Below are positions 35,790 to 49,700 of a stretch of DNA of 64,000 nt, one piece after another. A model generated the notes under the pieces. It did not search any database. It was not told where the DNA came from and was given only the letters and a program-made list of their open reading frames with translations. Position 1 is the stretch's first letter. Each line of letters begins with the position of its first letter. Origin of the DNA: Lethocerus indicus (lineage: Eukaryota > Arthropoda > Insecta > Hemiptera > Belostomatidae); contig JACDQD010000003.1 of the NCBI GenBank assembly GCA_019843655.1, positions 1,177,346 to 1,241,345 on the forward strand. Reading direction: 5' to 3'. The position numbers were made by a program, and so were the translations under genes.

Positions 35790-38700
35790 ATGGCCGACGA
35801 TTCGATGAGCGAAGATCAATGGCTTTACGGCGATTCGACGAACGACGAAAAACCGACCGAAAACAACAATCCGGAAACGGCGCCCGAACTGAAAGAGGAA
35901 CCGGCCGAACCGGAGCCGGCCGAGGAACCGGCCGAGGTAACCGAATAACTATAACCTCAACAGGCCGGTTAACAAACCGTCCCCGGTCTGTTTATTTTTC
36001 GCTATTTTTTCCCTTTTCCAACCCGTCGCACTACCCCACAATTCAGTGCAAGAACAGAGAAAAATGCTTTATATACCACTGTGTAAAAGTACCCATTTAA
36101 CCGTTTGCAATCGAAATTTTTTTCCATTCAACCCAACTCGCACCAGACATATTATCATTCATCTCATTTATTATGGAATCAATCGGTGTAGCCGTAAAGT
36201 ATAATCGGAAAAAAATTAACGTTACGGTTCTTTTATATCGTCCGGCAATTCGAGGTGAAATATCGAAATATTATCCACTTCCGAATCCATCTATCCGTTC
36301 ATCATTTTTAGTCGAATCCGTCTTCTACGTTTACTCCTGTATCGCTTTCGATTCTCGCTACGTATCGTCGTATAACGGGAAATGTATCGCTATCGTCCGA
36401 ATCGGTTTCGTAGCCCAGTTTTGATATTGTCCGCGTTATCGCGCGGCTAAGAGCCGGCTATATTATTTACATTATTTCAATTTAACTGTTTTGCGGTCTG
36501 CGAGTGGTTGGAATATACTGTAGGTTCGCGATGTTTCTGTCACCTCACTCTCGCCGTCTTCAGTAGCGCCGTGTCGCGCCGGTAATACACTTCAGTTGGG
36601 CGAGAGGATGCCCCGGACGAAAAACCGACACAGTGAGCTACTGAAGACGGCGAGCGGCCGAAACCATCGGTCTAGCGAAAGACCAAACCGAGAGAGAGGC
36701 AGTTTGAAACCTCACGGTATTTAAATTATGTTCACTATAAACTTAAAATTTAATCCGTCGCCACTACTGTCGATATCGCTATCGCCGTATCGGGGATATA
36801 AATATGAATTGAAATATACAAACAGACGGATAAACTCGCTAATCCGATACACTCTACCGCCGAATAACAGGACTTAACTCGCATCAGAGTGCGAATACGA
36901 TTCGTTTTCATTTTAAAACTGAAAATTATTCGCACTGTCTCCGTGGCGGAGCCTCGAGTTCAAGACAGATTTTAAATGGCTCCGCCTCGGAGGCCGCTCG
37001 AGCCGTCGACAGTAAATACGCGAAAGTTATAAAACTGAGGCTTCGTCCCGCAGGCTTCATAGAAGGGCCGGTCCGTTGTTATTAGTGACGGTTTCCGGCC
37101 GACAGATGTCTCGTTGTTTTAACGACAATCATTTCAATACAGGAGGAGGACGACAAGAGCAAAATTGAGACGGAGCCCGTCGTCAAGCCGGGAGAAATAG
37201 CGAAGAAAAGTTGGAGGAGCTCGGAGACCGAGGGAGGTCGACGAGAGCAGGCGGCCGCCCGCTTCTTCGGCGCCTTGACGACGCCAACAGTACGTATCCG
37301 TTTCGATAGTCAATAGCCCAATCACCTCAGTCAGTCAATAGTCACCATTCGGAGATTTCCCCCCCCCACTTTCAGAAGACGCTCCCGAAGACGAGGAAGA
37401 GGAGGAGGAGGAGGACGAAGAGGAGGACGACAGCGACGACAACGTTCACGTCACGATCGGCGACATCAAAGCGGCACCGCAGTACACCAATTTGAACATC
37501 AAGCGAGGCGTCCCTTTGGCACCCGGCGCCGACAAATTGAAGGTATACAAACTACATTCGCGGAAAACAATTATCAGTTCGTACTTCGCCGAAAAGTTTA
37601 GTTCCCGCCTGAAAACGAAATGGCCCGTGTGAAGTAAATATATAAAAATTTTGCAATAGCTCACGCACGAGACGACAAATATTGTACAAACAAAAGGAAT
37701 TTTCGTTCAATAATTATTTTAAATAAAAAAAAACATAGATATTTGGATGACTGACAGTATAATAACTAAATAAGAGGAGGTCATGAAACACATATTTGAG
37801 TGGGGTTTTCTTCCACTATCCTCTATTCGTTACTAGTGCTACTTTAGCATCAATGTCGCTGATTTTATTTTATAGTTAAAAACAATAAAAAAAACTCTGT
37901 TATGTCCCATTGAAAATGTTTCAATGATTCTCAATTGAACACTTTTCCTCACCTCGTTATTGTTAAATAGCCGGATCTTTCTTGAATATATATATATTAT
38001 CGAATGTTGTTGGTGGCATTTCATATATATTTCATATATTTCAGCAACAGCCCGGGAAGTTCTCCATAGAAGAATTCGAAAGCATCGGCACAATTAACGG
38101 TGTCCCGGCACACGAATTCAGTATCGATGCTCTCGAAGAGAAACCCTGGAGAAAACCGGGTGCAGATATTACAGGTAATTACAGATCGTTATAATGATGA
38201 ATACACAGTATAGTATTGATTGCAATAAATAAAAATAATGCGATAGTTGGAAATTTTTTTAAATCATCATTTATAAGACAGAGGTAAGAAAAAACTAGTG
38301 CCACACGAATAAAAGCATTCCTGGATATCCAGTTTTTATTTGGCTTAAAGATATTTATCTTTAACAAGAATTCAGGCTCCGGGAATGCCTTGTGCTTTTT
38401 TATGATCCTCTTTGTTTTATGATGTAAATTCAGTATAAGTGAATTGAAATTAATACAAGTTTAAAATTGTCTCTCGGGGTATCTTTTACATAAATATTTT
38501 AATGCTGTATAAGGAGTGTTGAAAAAAAAAGAATTGTAAACAGGAAACTAATTCGCGTTTGTCGTTCAGATTATTTCAATTACGGATTCAACGAGGAGAC
38601 GTGGAGGGCGTACTGCGAGAGGCAGAAGACGATGAGGATGCACGAGTCGGGGGTCGGGCTCGGCGGGCTCGGAGTGTCGAACAGGAGCACGACGGCGTTG

Positions 38701-41700
38701 CCGGTCGTCAACGACAATTCTAAATATTCGGGCATGAATTCGACCGTAGTCGTTGGAGCGAGGAAGGCGGGACCTCCGCCGGGACCGAGGAGATCGGGTG
38801 TCATCGACGTCATCGGCGGATCGGGAGTAGCGTCCAGGAGGGCTACGGACTCGCCGCCGAAAGAGAACGCCATACAGGTAAACAATTTAGACATCGTTAA
38901 GTTGCATCAAACCAGGTGAGATCAATGCGTTGAGCAGGTTCATTGATACCTGTCGAAGAAGAAAATAACATTTGTTATGCGTACCACAAACAATCAGATT
39001 GCGATCTATTGGGTCGACAACTAAGTAATTGCGGAATTCACCGACAAGTACATCATTTTAAGTACATCAACATCTTATCACAGATAAGCCGTAGATGGTT
39101 TCGAATCCGTGTATAAGATACATTCGGCTTCTCTCCAATGTCCCTCGTCGAACTACGGTGATCTGAATCGATAATGGCCTTTATTCGGTCATCATTGATG
39201 TCCACAGCGTACTGACAGTACTGACACTGCCATTCTTTTAAGACTTCAACTGGTCAATGTAATTTTGATACCGAATGTTTCGGAAAGGACCGAATAATAA
39301 CGTATCGAAGAATCTTATCTGTGCAAAGATGTACAACGCCACTTGTGGCGGGTGAATTCCGCAATTACTTAATTGTCAACCCAATAATATTGAAGGCTAA
39401 TAAGCCTGAAATTTACGTGTGTAGAATTATTGAAATTATTTTCGAGAGAAAGGTTTTCAAACAGAAATTTTTTTGTATCATTCGTCTTAGTCAATACCGG
39501 CCTTGGCAAATACCGCACCTTTGACATTGACGCCGCCTTGTTCAGTCCAACATTGTAGATTGCATCGTTGAAACCTTGTCCATTGATTGGTTGCCCATTA
39601 TTTTACTACTCTGTTAATTGACAGTTCAAGCGGTTGCGCCGACTTTGAACCGAATTGTCTCACATTTGTCGTATGTAAATTAATTTCTTTCAGTGTAGAT
39701 AATCGAGGTAACGAGATTTGTCAATATTTTTGTACCATGAACTGTTTAAAAAAAAAACAATTTTGGATCCATAAAAACCTTCTTTTATAAATTTTCCCTA
39801 AAAAACGAAAATTCATAGTTGTTAATAGACGTCGGTACTAGTTCTGTAAACATTCACACCTTGTTATTTCCAAGTTATATAATATTTTAAAATAGATCGA
39901 ACCATATTTTATTAGGTTTTGATAGAAATTCTTGTATGTTTTCTGGCCCTTTCACAGAGAACCCCTGCAATAAAATATATAATTCCAATTTAAATAAACT
40001 CAATATTCGTTCGAATCTAAGTTTAATTTCTCAATACAACTATGTCTTAAATTTATAGTTTGCTGTATAGTTCAGTGTCTGCAGAAGTTAGTTACAATCT
40101 TTCAAAACTTCCTGAATTATTTTTAAGTATAAATATAAAATTAAAACCTAATATAAAACGGTATTTTACTTCAATGCTATCTGCAGAAGGCTTTTTTTTT
40201 GCTATAATTGCAAATGATGTTATTGGATAAATTCTCCGTCGATATTTCCGGTTTAAAATAATTAAAATATAGACTAGGCGTTGGACAAATGTAGGTTTCC
40301 GTCGGCAATATGTCGATTGGTATTTACACATGCACCTTTAGGCAACGTTCAGCGTGGAAGGAACTGCCGACAGTGGCAAGAAATTTAAAAAAAAAATGTT
40401 TAAATAAAAGTATATAGTTTAACAGTGAGGTATTAATATCCTACTAATATTTAACGTTATGACCTTATAAGTATTTATTTATTTTTTAGGTAATGACAGC
40501 GGATAAGCGGGATTACGGCAGGAAGAACTTTGACCTGTCAGTGCCGCCTCCCGGATTCGACGCTACCCAAACGCCGATTCCTCCCGTCGTCCCGAGGTTG
40601 TTAAAAATTAACCGAACACTTAATTTTATTTTGTCCAAGTATATTTGCATTCGTTTTGGTAACTCTGAGCGATTGAGCGCATGCCCCAGAGGTCGTGGCA
40701 GAACGGAAACAAAATGATACTTTGCTTTATTTACCGCCGTGTAGAAGTACATATTCGCGAATACGTACGTAAATACCGGCAGTATTGCCTATATTTACTA
40801 TATCTACTATATTTACTATGAAATATAGTAAATTTTCCCCGACGAAAGGAGAACGAAATTCTATCAGCTTATAATAAGTCTCAATCGTTGTTGACAGCTA
40901 CCCACCGCATCCAACGTACAATCAGGAATTCTACAATCCAGAAGTGGACCCCTATTATCCGGCGTACGAACCAACACAGGATCTACAGTGGAATAATCAG
41001 GTGAATATTACGGCGATTAAATTTATTAGCTAATATTCTCTGCCGGATCAATATAATTGCAATTGATAAATTCTTGCGTTATTAGCGTAGCAATAGAAAA
41101 ATTGCTTGAATTAATAACATAGTAATAGAACAATGTTCACATTAATAAAAATGCGATGGAGAAATACTTGCATTTAAAAGGCATTGTGAAAAATATTTTC
41201 TTTAACCATATTGGAAGATATTTTTTAGTGTTTAGTAGCGATTTTTTTATTTTTTTTAATGCTGTTTAATGTTTTATTTATCGGCCAATTGCAGTGTAGA
41301 CTTCCGTGGTATCGAGGGGTGTACACTTTTGCCGAAAATTTTTCTGTTTTTTTTTCTTTTTCAGGGTTGGAACAGGCGTCGATCGAAAACGGAATCCAAA
41401 TCTCCCACCTACGGCCATATCGGCCCTTTCCATTCCTACCTGTACAGATCCAAATCAGATCATCATTCCCACGTCAGTTGTATCCATAAGTTAATGATCC
41501 CTAATGGACCTTATCGGTGAAACCGCAGTTTTTCAAAACTATTTCTGGCGTTCCGTAAAACCCGTACGGAGTTCTACGGAATTTTTGATATAATGGGAGA
41601 TTTTTTCGGACTGTGCTGTGGTTTCACCGATTTTTCAATATTCTACCCGTTCTTCGACCGGTAGAACAGTTTTCGGTATTTTTATTTATTTTATAATTTA

Positions 41701-42281
41701 TCTACGAAAACTTCTCACAGTTCGATTTTTTTTTTCTGTTAACGGCCCTCACTCTTGATCGGAGTTTCACGTATTAAAATTTATGCGCAGATTTCAATTG
41801 TGGTCTCGCGACCTCACTCCAACGCATTCTTTGTTGTTGTTGTTGTTATCGGACAGAATAATTCGTTGCCGAAGGAGAGTTCGCTGCCCGACGGAGTCAC
41901 TTTGAAACAGGAGCCCGTGGAAAAGGCCGTACGCGACAGGGAAAGAGAAAGGGAAAGGCACAAAGAAAGGTATTGGGGCGATAACTTTCTTCATTCTTAC
42001 CTGAGGATTGTAGAATTCATTTTTACCCGAGTTAAGCAGGGGTTGATCTGTTGGTAGACCAGGATTTTTCCTATGTGTTTGGAAACATCACCGGGTATTT
42101 GCTTGTGACGTTTCAGAACTTCTATTGATTCCTGGTAATAAGAAATAAGTCGTAATACTAAGATAAGATAATTAAACGCATCTTTAGATATATAGAGTTC
42201 ATCTATTCGTCAGTTTGACTTTAACCGGTAGGAGATCCGAAGTGGGCAAAAACCTTTGGACGGGTTTAAAAATTTCATCCA

Positions 42282-42327
<46 letters not shown>

Positions 42328-42600
42328 GTCTTTCACTTGTACCATTATTTGACTTAGAACTAATGAAGACCGCCTATAACCGGTTTAGAAAAAGACTTAT
42401 TATCCGAATTCCGTACAGTTTTTTTTTAATTTTCGCATAATTTTTCGTCCAGACACAGGCACAGGTCGAGGAGCCGGAGCGGCGACAGGTCGGAGAGGAG
42501 ATCGCGCAAGCACAAGAGCCGAAGCCGGAGTCCGGGCCACAGGAGCCACAAGAAGAAGAAGTCGAAGAAGTCGGAGCGGACCAAAGACAACAGCGATTGA
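35790..42600 (+). CDS. Fip1: Fip1, pre-mRNA 3'-end processing factor (CPSF subunit)
   Basis: Ten exons encode about 492 residues: 35790-35936, 37143-37289, 37376-37542, 38045-38174, 38570-38877, 40490-40596, 40898-41000, 41365-41472, 41857-41969 and 42453-42600 (TGA). The ATG follows an A-run (AAAATGGCC). Order along the protein: acidic N-terminus; an E/D-rich stretch ending in [11 protein letters not shown]; the Fip1 core [18 protein letters not shown] and [16 protein letters not shown]; then IDVIGGSGV; Pro/Tyr-rich [11 protein letters not shown]; and an Arg/Ser/Lys-rich tail ([10 protein letters not shown]). Fip1 binds poly(A) polymerase and U-rich RNA within CPSF in the nucleus. Exon 2 is one base short: it enters in phase 0 and must leave in phase 1, yet is 147 bases. 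The likely site is an A-run near 37,195-37,200. Introns hold a foldback element and a MITE. The identification is firm. Confidence 0.95.
36490..36725. mobile_element. Foldback element in Fip1 intron 1
   Basis: Left end TGTTTTGCGGTCTGCGAG, GTTGGAATATACTG and GTCTTCAGTAGCGCC; right GAGCTACTGAAGACGGCG, CGGTCTAGCGAAAGACC. Complete but short (about 235 bp). Confidence 0.75.
39012..39384. mobile_element. Full-length MITE of the GGCAACTAA family in Fip1 intron 5
   Basis: Termini GACAACTAAGTAATTGCGG and CCGCAATTACTTAATTGTC flank about 370 bp. The interior has ACAAGTACATCATTTTAAG, GATAAGCCGTAGATGGTTTC and a near-mirror CTTATCTGTGCAAAGATGT. It has no open frame. Confidence 0.85.
42285..42325. repeat. 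(TA)n tract with decayed foldback remnant
   Basis: A TA tract in Fip1 intron 9 is followed by CTAATGAAGACCGCC and ATAACCGGTTTAG (to about 42,392), a degraded right arm of the foldback family. Confidence 0.6.
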
Positions 42601-43043
42601 TATGAAAAGAAGAGCGCACAATAATATAAGACGGATAGAACGAGACTTTTTTTTTCCGAGGAGTGGTACGTGTCGTACGTGTACGCGTTGTGTGCACGAT
42701 TGCGCCGTGAAGGAAAGGTGGAAAATTTTAAATTTCAATAACATCGTAAATCGTACTATAATGTACTGCGCATAAGAGGCATAGATTGCGGACTCGCCAT
42801 TAGAGACTGCAACATTAACTTGTCATCGTTTCGGGTAACAAAGATGACGATAAAGTATATGTAATATATATACATATATTCAATGATGCTCGAGTGTAAA
42901 AAGAAACAAAAATGATATTTTAATTGTAATAGTATAATTTTTTTTTTTTAAAAACTATTCTACTCTTATACACACACACATGGATATTAACGCCACAAGA
43001 AATTGATTTATATCACTGTATAGATACATATTGTTATCGTTGT

Positions 43044-43049
43044 AATAAA
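43044..43049 (+). terminator. Candidate Fip1 polyadenylation signal
   Basis: An AATAAA hexamer about 440 bases after the Fip1 stop codon is the first clean one on the plus strand. It is assigned by position only. Confidence 0.4.
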
Positions 43050-43164
43050 GAAAAACAGAAAGAAGATAATGCGCATTTGATATGGTACAAATGGTTGTAC
43101 TACCGTCAAACTGCTTTTCTCTGTAAACTCTTTATATTTTCTGCCCGAATTCCCTCTACTGTTA

Positions 43165-43214
43165 TGATTATGATGATTTCGGGCATCCTCACTGTCACTG
43201 TCACTTCTACTGTG

Positions 43215-43268
<54 letters not shown>

Positions 43269-43345
43269 TACTGAAGATGGCGAGCAGCCGCGAAACCGGT
43301 CTAGCGAAAGACCAAACCGGCGAGAGGAGACAGAAAATTCGTGAA
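43165..43345. mobile_element. Foldback element with (TA)n apex
   Basis: ACTGTCACTGTCACTTC, then about 50 bases of TA, then CACTACTGAAGATGGCGAG, CGAAACCGGTCTAGCGAAAG and CGGCGAGAGGAGACAG. The left arm is largely missing. Confidence 0.7.
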
Positions 43346-44388
43346 TTGTCGACGGAATAATTGCGAAGTGTAATTAAAAACTAACCACCGGGACACTGTG
43401 TGACCGTTGACAGTAACAATTAATAAGTGGCTTGTGATTGGTGACAGAAATGACAGAATCAATGGTGAAGCTCCTCAACTTCGCATACCGCTAAAGGTAA
43501 AGTATTAAATTTTTTTGGGGATTTTTAAATAATTAAGTAGAATGACCGTAGTCTGTATTATAGTTCAATCAGCTTATCTTTTCACAGATAACACAAATGA
43601 AGGATGATTTTTTTCCCCCCAACGTTCCGATACCAATGAACCAGATATCAAAAGACAACTAACTGTAAGTGTGTCCGACGGAAGCCTTCGAGACTTAAAT
43701 AAAATAAGCAATACGTAACGGCTCTTCCTTCCCTTTATTTATTGCTCCGAATGGTGCATCTCGACAAATTAAAATTGTACATCTGCCGTTAATCACTTGA
43801 GAAAAATTATAATTTTTTTGTTTGAAATAAAAAAAGTGCCAGACAGGATTACCGTACAAACTTTGTTGGCAGAATACCAATTTTGTTTTCATAACATTGC
43901 ATCGATGTATCTCCTAACGTTATTGACAATTTCAACGATCGAAAAATTAAAGGATAGACAACCGGAAACACTGAATGAAATTCTCGAAATTAAATTTCTT
44001 ATCGGAACCGATTGTGTTTTGGTGTGCCCGTCATGGTTACCAGTATTTATGAATGAAGTCAAAAAAACGACCCGAACAATAATTTTAATTTAAAAAATTA
44101 AATTCCTTACAGACGCCTGACAAGGAAGTGGCCATGTGGCATAAATGTTTAAATAAAATTAAAAAAAAGGGGGTTTCTCTTCTAATTGTTGTCTATTGTA
44201 GTTGGTGCCTTTATCAATGTTGCTTGTTGTATCATTTTACAGTTGTAACAATAAAAAAAAAAAATTGAAAGTACCTTTGTTTCAGGGTTTAGAATTTAAT
44301 TCTCGCCTGTCTGGTTTCAAACTAAGCGAAGTTTCTGCTACCCACCGTCGTCAGTAGCGCAGTCATCACGACTCTCCGTCGGACGGTT

Positions 44389-46744
44389 TCAGTCTGCGTT
44401 CCTTGTACCGCATTTCAATTTTCCGGCGACCAAAATTTCCAACAACAGTACGACCAGCGATAGGGCGACGGCCGAACAATAATAGGCGAATATGTCCCTG
44501 ATGTGGTTCCAGGTGACGGCGTACTCGTCGCCGTCGTGCCTATTCTCGTGCGGTTTCCTCGAGAACCATTTGGCGCCGATCCGAGTCGTCACTCCGGTCG
44601 ACTGGAGCCTCAGCAGGCTGGAAACAACGGGGGTTGAAATAAAACGGTAAGATTTTTCGGTAAGATTTTTGGTATGGGGGGGGGACAAATGGAGAGTGAC
44701 GTGTGTTTTGAGGGACTAGTATCGGACGGGGTTGTATAAAGGGTGGGTCTCTGAAGAGGAAAGGGACTGAACAGGGGTGGATTTGGACGTGGAGAGAGGC
44801 GGAATGGAATTTGTGGAAGCGTTATTTTGCGACTTCGTCCACTGTCGGGGGTATGTTAGGGTTCATTATGTATTGTTCGGTTGGAAACATACCTGGGGGG
44901 GGGGGCATTAAGGATGGTACAGAAACCGTTGGACTCTTTAAGGCCGTCGAAATTGACCTCAAATAACAGACTGACAATATATACAAAGCGATACTGAAAC
45001 TGACATGGAGTTCCTTAATGCCCCCCCCCATAACGGTATGTTTCTAAATCCCGGTTCCTGAAATTCCACTCCCGCCTTCTCCTCATCCCAATCCCACTCT
45101 CTTACCGTCCGTTATCCCTCCACTTAAGGCTCGTTCCAGGGGTCACAACCCTCTGTTCCGGATAGGACCCCCTCCGGCGAAGGGTTTTGCCCTTTCCTTC
45201 CGGGATGTGCTTCCGACGCTTCGAACCGATTATTCCCCTGCCGCCTTATCCTCCTGCCGGAAGTCTTGAGTCCCGCCACTCCTGATTACTCACTAACTGT
45301 TCAGAAGATTGGTATAGTTGAAGCCTTTGCGGACCAACAGCGAGAGGGAAGTGTAAAAGTGGTTCCCTTTGAGCGGTGCTATCCTGCACTGGTCCCGACT
45401 CCTGGAGAACGCCAGCTCTTTGTTGTAGGGCGTCTCGAGGACGACCGTGTGCCAACCGCAGTAGTCCTTCGCTGGGACCAAATCCTGGCGGCCGGCCGTG
45501 CACGGTTTCCTTTTCCACAGAAATTAACAAATTTTCGTTGAAAATCGTTTACAAACAAGTGGAATATCTCAAGGTGAGATAACAACGCGATTTTTACCTG
45601 TTCAAGACCGACGTCCACTTCGGCAGTATCGCGTCGTCTTCGTCTTTCATCTGCGTCAATTGAACGAAAACAGAATTTATATCATAAATATTCGGAACAA
45701 TTGTGGGACCCTGATAAAGTAATTGAAGAGTTAATGAATAATTATTTACTACTTTATCCAAAATTATATTTTCTCAACTGTCCACTCTACGCCGAACTTC
45801 TGTAGAGACTTGTGCAAAATATTCAACCGTATTGATACAAAAAAAATTTCAATTTTCTCTACAGCGCATTACTGTTTCAGTTATAAAATTTAATACTCAG
45901 TGTCTTCTTTTATGTTCAACAGTTTATTAAGCCCCTAACGGACGGATTTTTTGAAAAAACCGGCCAACAAAAAATCAATTTTTTTTATGTAAAAATTGTC
46001 TCGGCAAAAATTTTTCTTTTCGAATTGCTATTTGGCATTCGATATCGCTTTTTTTTCTTTGGTGTCGGCGGAACAAAAGTAGGAAAACGACTTTCAGTTA
46101 GTCGTGGAATTCCGGGACACTTTTTCCGGAAGGTCCAATCCAATGTAAATGATAAATATCGATAAAACGATTTTTTTTTTCTTTAAATAAAAAAATGATT
46201 TTGTCGGAAAAATCCGCATCCGCACAATTACTCTTTTCACAGTTGACGAAGTCAGAATCGCTATTCTGACTGTGGATGCCGAATTATTTTCGAAATATTG
46301 TTCGACAATGAAAACACGTTGTTCTATCGTGTAACGCGCCCCATTTGTGACAGTAATTGCGGAATTCAGCACAACAAGTGGCTTTTACATATTTTTAAGT
46401 ACATCTTTGCACGGATAAGATCCTTCGATACGTCATTATTCGGTCCTTCCTGGAAACTTTCGATATCAGAATTACGTCGGGAAATTCCGGTCGGGGCAAA
46501 TTTTTCATCAAGAGACGAGGAGCGCTCCGGAGACGTCGCCTGTGGAGGTCGACGATGACCGAATAATGACAATTATTGAAGGGACATTGCAGAGAATGTA
46601 TATCTTATACGCTCATTCGAAACCATCTACGGCTTATCTGTGTGCAAAAAGATGTTGACCAATGTTGGTGAAATCCGCAATTATTTAGTTGCCAACGCGG
46701 AAAACAGGCGCCATTTCGGGGCTTCCAGACCGGAATTTCAGCGC

Positions 46745-46781
<37 letters not shown>

Positions 46782-49700
46782 CCGACTTTGAAATTCCTGT
46801 AGGCGAAACTGTCCTCGGAGACGCAGAGGGAGTGGGTGCCGAGGTCGGCGACCGACTCCATTGTCGGGAACGTGACTGTCGGCCCGGTAACGGTCAGCTT
46901 GGAGACGAGCACGCCCGAATAGGAGCTGAACATGAGGAAGCCGAAGAACAGGTTGACCAGGTTCAGTATGCGGGTAGTGTTCGATGACGGGCTCATTTGG
47001 GTACCTGCAATCGGTCGAAACAACGGTCGGGTAACGCTGTGGGACGATATGTTACTATCGGAGCCCTACGACGACCGGGACTACTACGAGGACGAACCGC
47101 CCCCGCAGCCACCGCCGAGGAAGTCAAAGAGGAAGAACAGGCCCCGAGGTATAGGATTCTGTTATCCGACTCAAAAGAACTCGACTTAAAGAGAAAATTT
47201 GGACTCTTAAGGCTGTTACTTAACTGTTAAAGTAACGGTATAGAGAGCTATGCCGGGTTCCACCGGGAGACATCCGACATCGCTCCCGTCCAGAGATTCC
47301 AGTCAAAAGTCCTTCGCACCGTCCTTAATGCCCCTCACACCATGGACGAAGTCACAAAATCCCGGTTCCCGAAGTCCCACTCCCGGCATTCTCCTCGTCC
47401 TAATCCTGGACTCGTTCAGTCCCTTTCCAGTCTCTTACCCATCCATTATGGACTCTTAAGGCCGTTACTAAAAGGGACATCGAAATTGACCTCAAACAAC
47501 AAACTGATAATATACAAACCGGTACTTAGACCGATGGGCGATAGAGCCATGCTGGGTTCCACCAGGAGATATCCGACATCAACGCCCGGCCCAGAGATTC
47601 CAGTCAAAAGTCCTTCGTACCCGTCCTCAATGCTCCCCAATGGTCCACCATGACCTCAACATATCGACAGTCGGCAAGTCACAAGTCACAATCCCGTTCC
47701 AGAACTCCCACTCCTAGAGATCTTCTAGACTATAATTGTTCTTGTGCCAAAAGTGCCATCTTCGGGTGGTTCCTTTTATCACGAAACAGCCTTAAAAATA
47801 CCCTCCATACAAACAGATAACTTGAAGTGGAATCCACACAGTTTAATAAGACCTGTTTTGTGGTCTGCGAGGGGTTGGTATACCGTAGGTTCGTGGTGTT
47901 TCTGTCTCGGCCTGGTTTGGTCTTTCGCTAGATCGGTTTCGGCCGCTCGCCGTCTTCAGTAGCGCTGTGTCGGCCACTGTACAATTCGGCAGACAACATG
48001 ACGCTGTACAAGTGACAGTGGGCAGTGAGGATGGCCGCCGAAAAACATGCAAAGTGCCGCGACAGTGACTGACACAGCGCTACTGAAGACGGGGCCGAAA
48101 CCGATCTAGCGAAAGACCACAAAACAGGTACGTATATCGAAATAGAGAATTTAAAAAAATTAAAATGTTTTTATTCCTCAGACGACGTTGCTGCACACCT
48201 TGGTTTGTGACCGCTCCGAGGACGCACAGGAAGCAATTGCCGAAGGAATAGTCCTCAACGTCTTCTTCAGCTTCCTCCAACCCTTCCGCCGGTCCAACAT
48301 TGTCCAGACCGTAGCGGACTCTGCAATACATTAAACAATATATATTCAACGTCCGGGTTAACCGAGAATCGCTGTTCAACATTGTCTGCTAGGTCGGAGA
48401 TATTACGGTAATTTTCCTTAATATTTTCGACTGTAAAATTTTGAATTTTGCAGGCGCTTGTCTGCGTTGGAAAATTCGGTTTCCTTTCATCCTTCCATAC
48501 CTGTCTGTTCGTATTTAAATCAGAGAAAACGCGTACTGAAATTCCACCCCTAGAAACTTACCTCACGCAGGTACAAGAACAATTTTTATTACAAATTGCG
48601 TATATACATCGTATCGATGTACAAATTGCGGATAACAATATAGGTCTTGGGTTTTTTTTTTTACATTACCGTAGGTAATGATCAAAAATTTACAATAAAA
48701 CCAGAACTACCTACGCAGTGCACCATCAAAGTCGCGACGTCAACGCCATTATCGTGGACAGAAATGCGTTACTCACAATTTTGCGGTCAAGCGTAGATGT
48801 ACAAATTGGAGCTGACGTCGTTGTCCTCTTTCACGTACAGGTGGTACCTGAAAATTTAACAAAAAAAAAAAAAAAAATAATACAACATACCCTGTCGGCC
48901 GCTCGCGTCTTCAGTAGCGCCGCCGTGAGTCACTGTCGGCACTTTTTGTACTGTACAAGTGTGACGGTGACAGAGTGCAGTCAGATGATGACCCCACAGG
49001 AAACACATACAAAGTACGACTACTGAAGATGGGCGTCGCGGCGAAACCGGTCTAAACTAAAGTTAGTTGGGTGCACTTGCAACCGATCTAAACGCCCCCT
49101 GAGGGTGGTGTGGAAATGTATTTCGACTAAAGTTCGTTGGGTGCACTCGCTGCCGATAAATAAGCCCGTCTGAGGTGATGGAAATGTACTCCGACTAAAG
49201 TTCGTTGGGTGCACTCGCGGTGATAAACTAGCGCCCCTGAGGGTGATGCAGAAATGCAATCAACTAAAATTCGTAGGGTGCACTTGCAGCGATAAACTAG
49301 CGCCAGCGCCCCTGAGTGGTGATGCTGAAATGTACTCAACTAGTTCGTTGGTGCACTCGCAGCCGATTAACTAGTGCCCCCTGAGGGTGGTGCGAAAATG
49401 TACTCAACTAAAGTTGGTTGGGTGCACTTGCACCGATAAACTAGACCCCCTGAGGGTGATGCGATGCACTCAACTAAAATTCGTTGGGTGCACTTTCGCA
49501 CCGATAAACTAAGCCCCCTGAGGGTGGATGCGGAAATGTACTCAACTAAAGTTCGGTGGTGTTCCGTCTCCTCTCCTGCTGGTTCGTCTTTCGCCATCTT
49601 CAGTAGTGCTGTGTGACTGTCACTCGTGAGTATTTCCAGCGAGTGACACGCTTACATGACTGGCGGTGACGAAACCTGTTTGGTAAAGAGAGAACAACCC

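Noticed and set aside
36173..36424. 83-residue frame inside Fip1 intron 1
   Set aside because: No splice sites, no family and intron-like composition; probably chance.
43797..44093. 98-residue plus-strand frame (VPDRITVQTLLAEYQF...)
   Set aside because: It reads somewhat like protein, but lies in A/T-rich spacer with A/T-rich third positions unlike the exons here, and I recognise no family. Transcript evidence would be needed.
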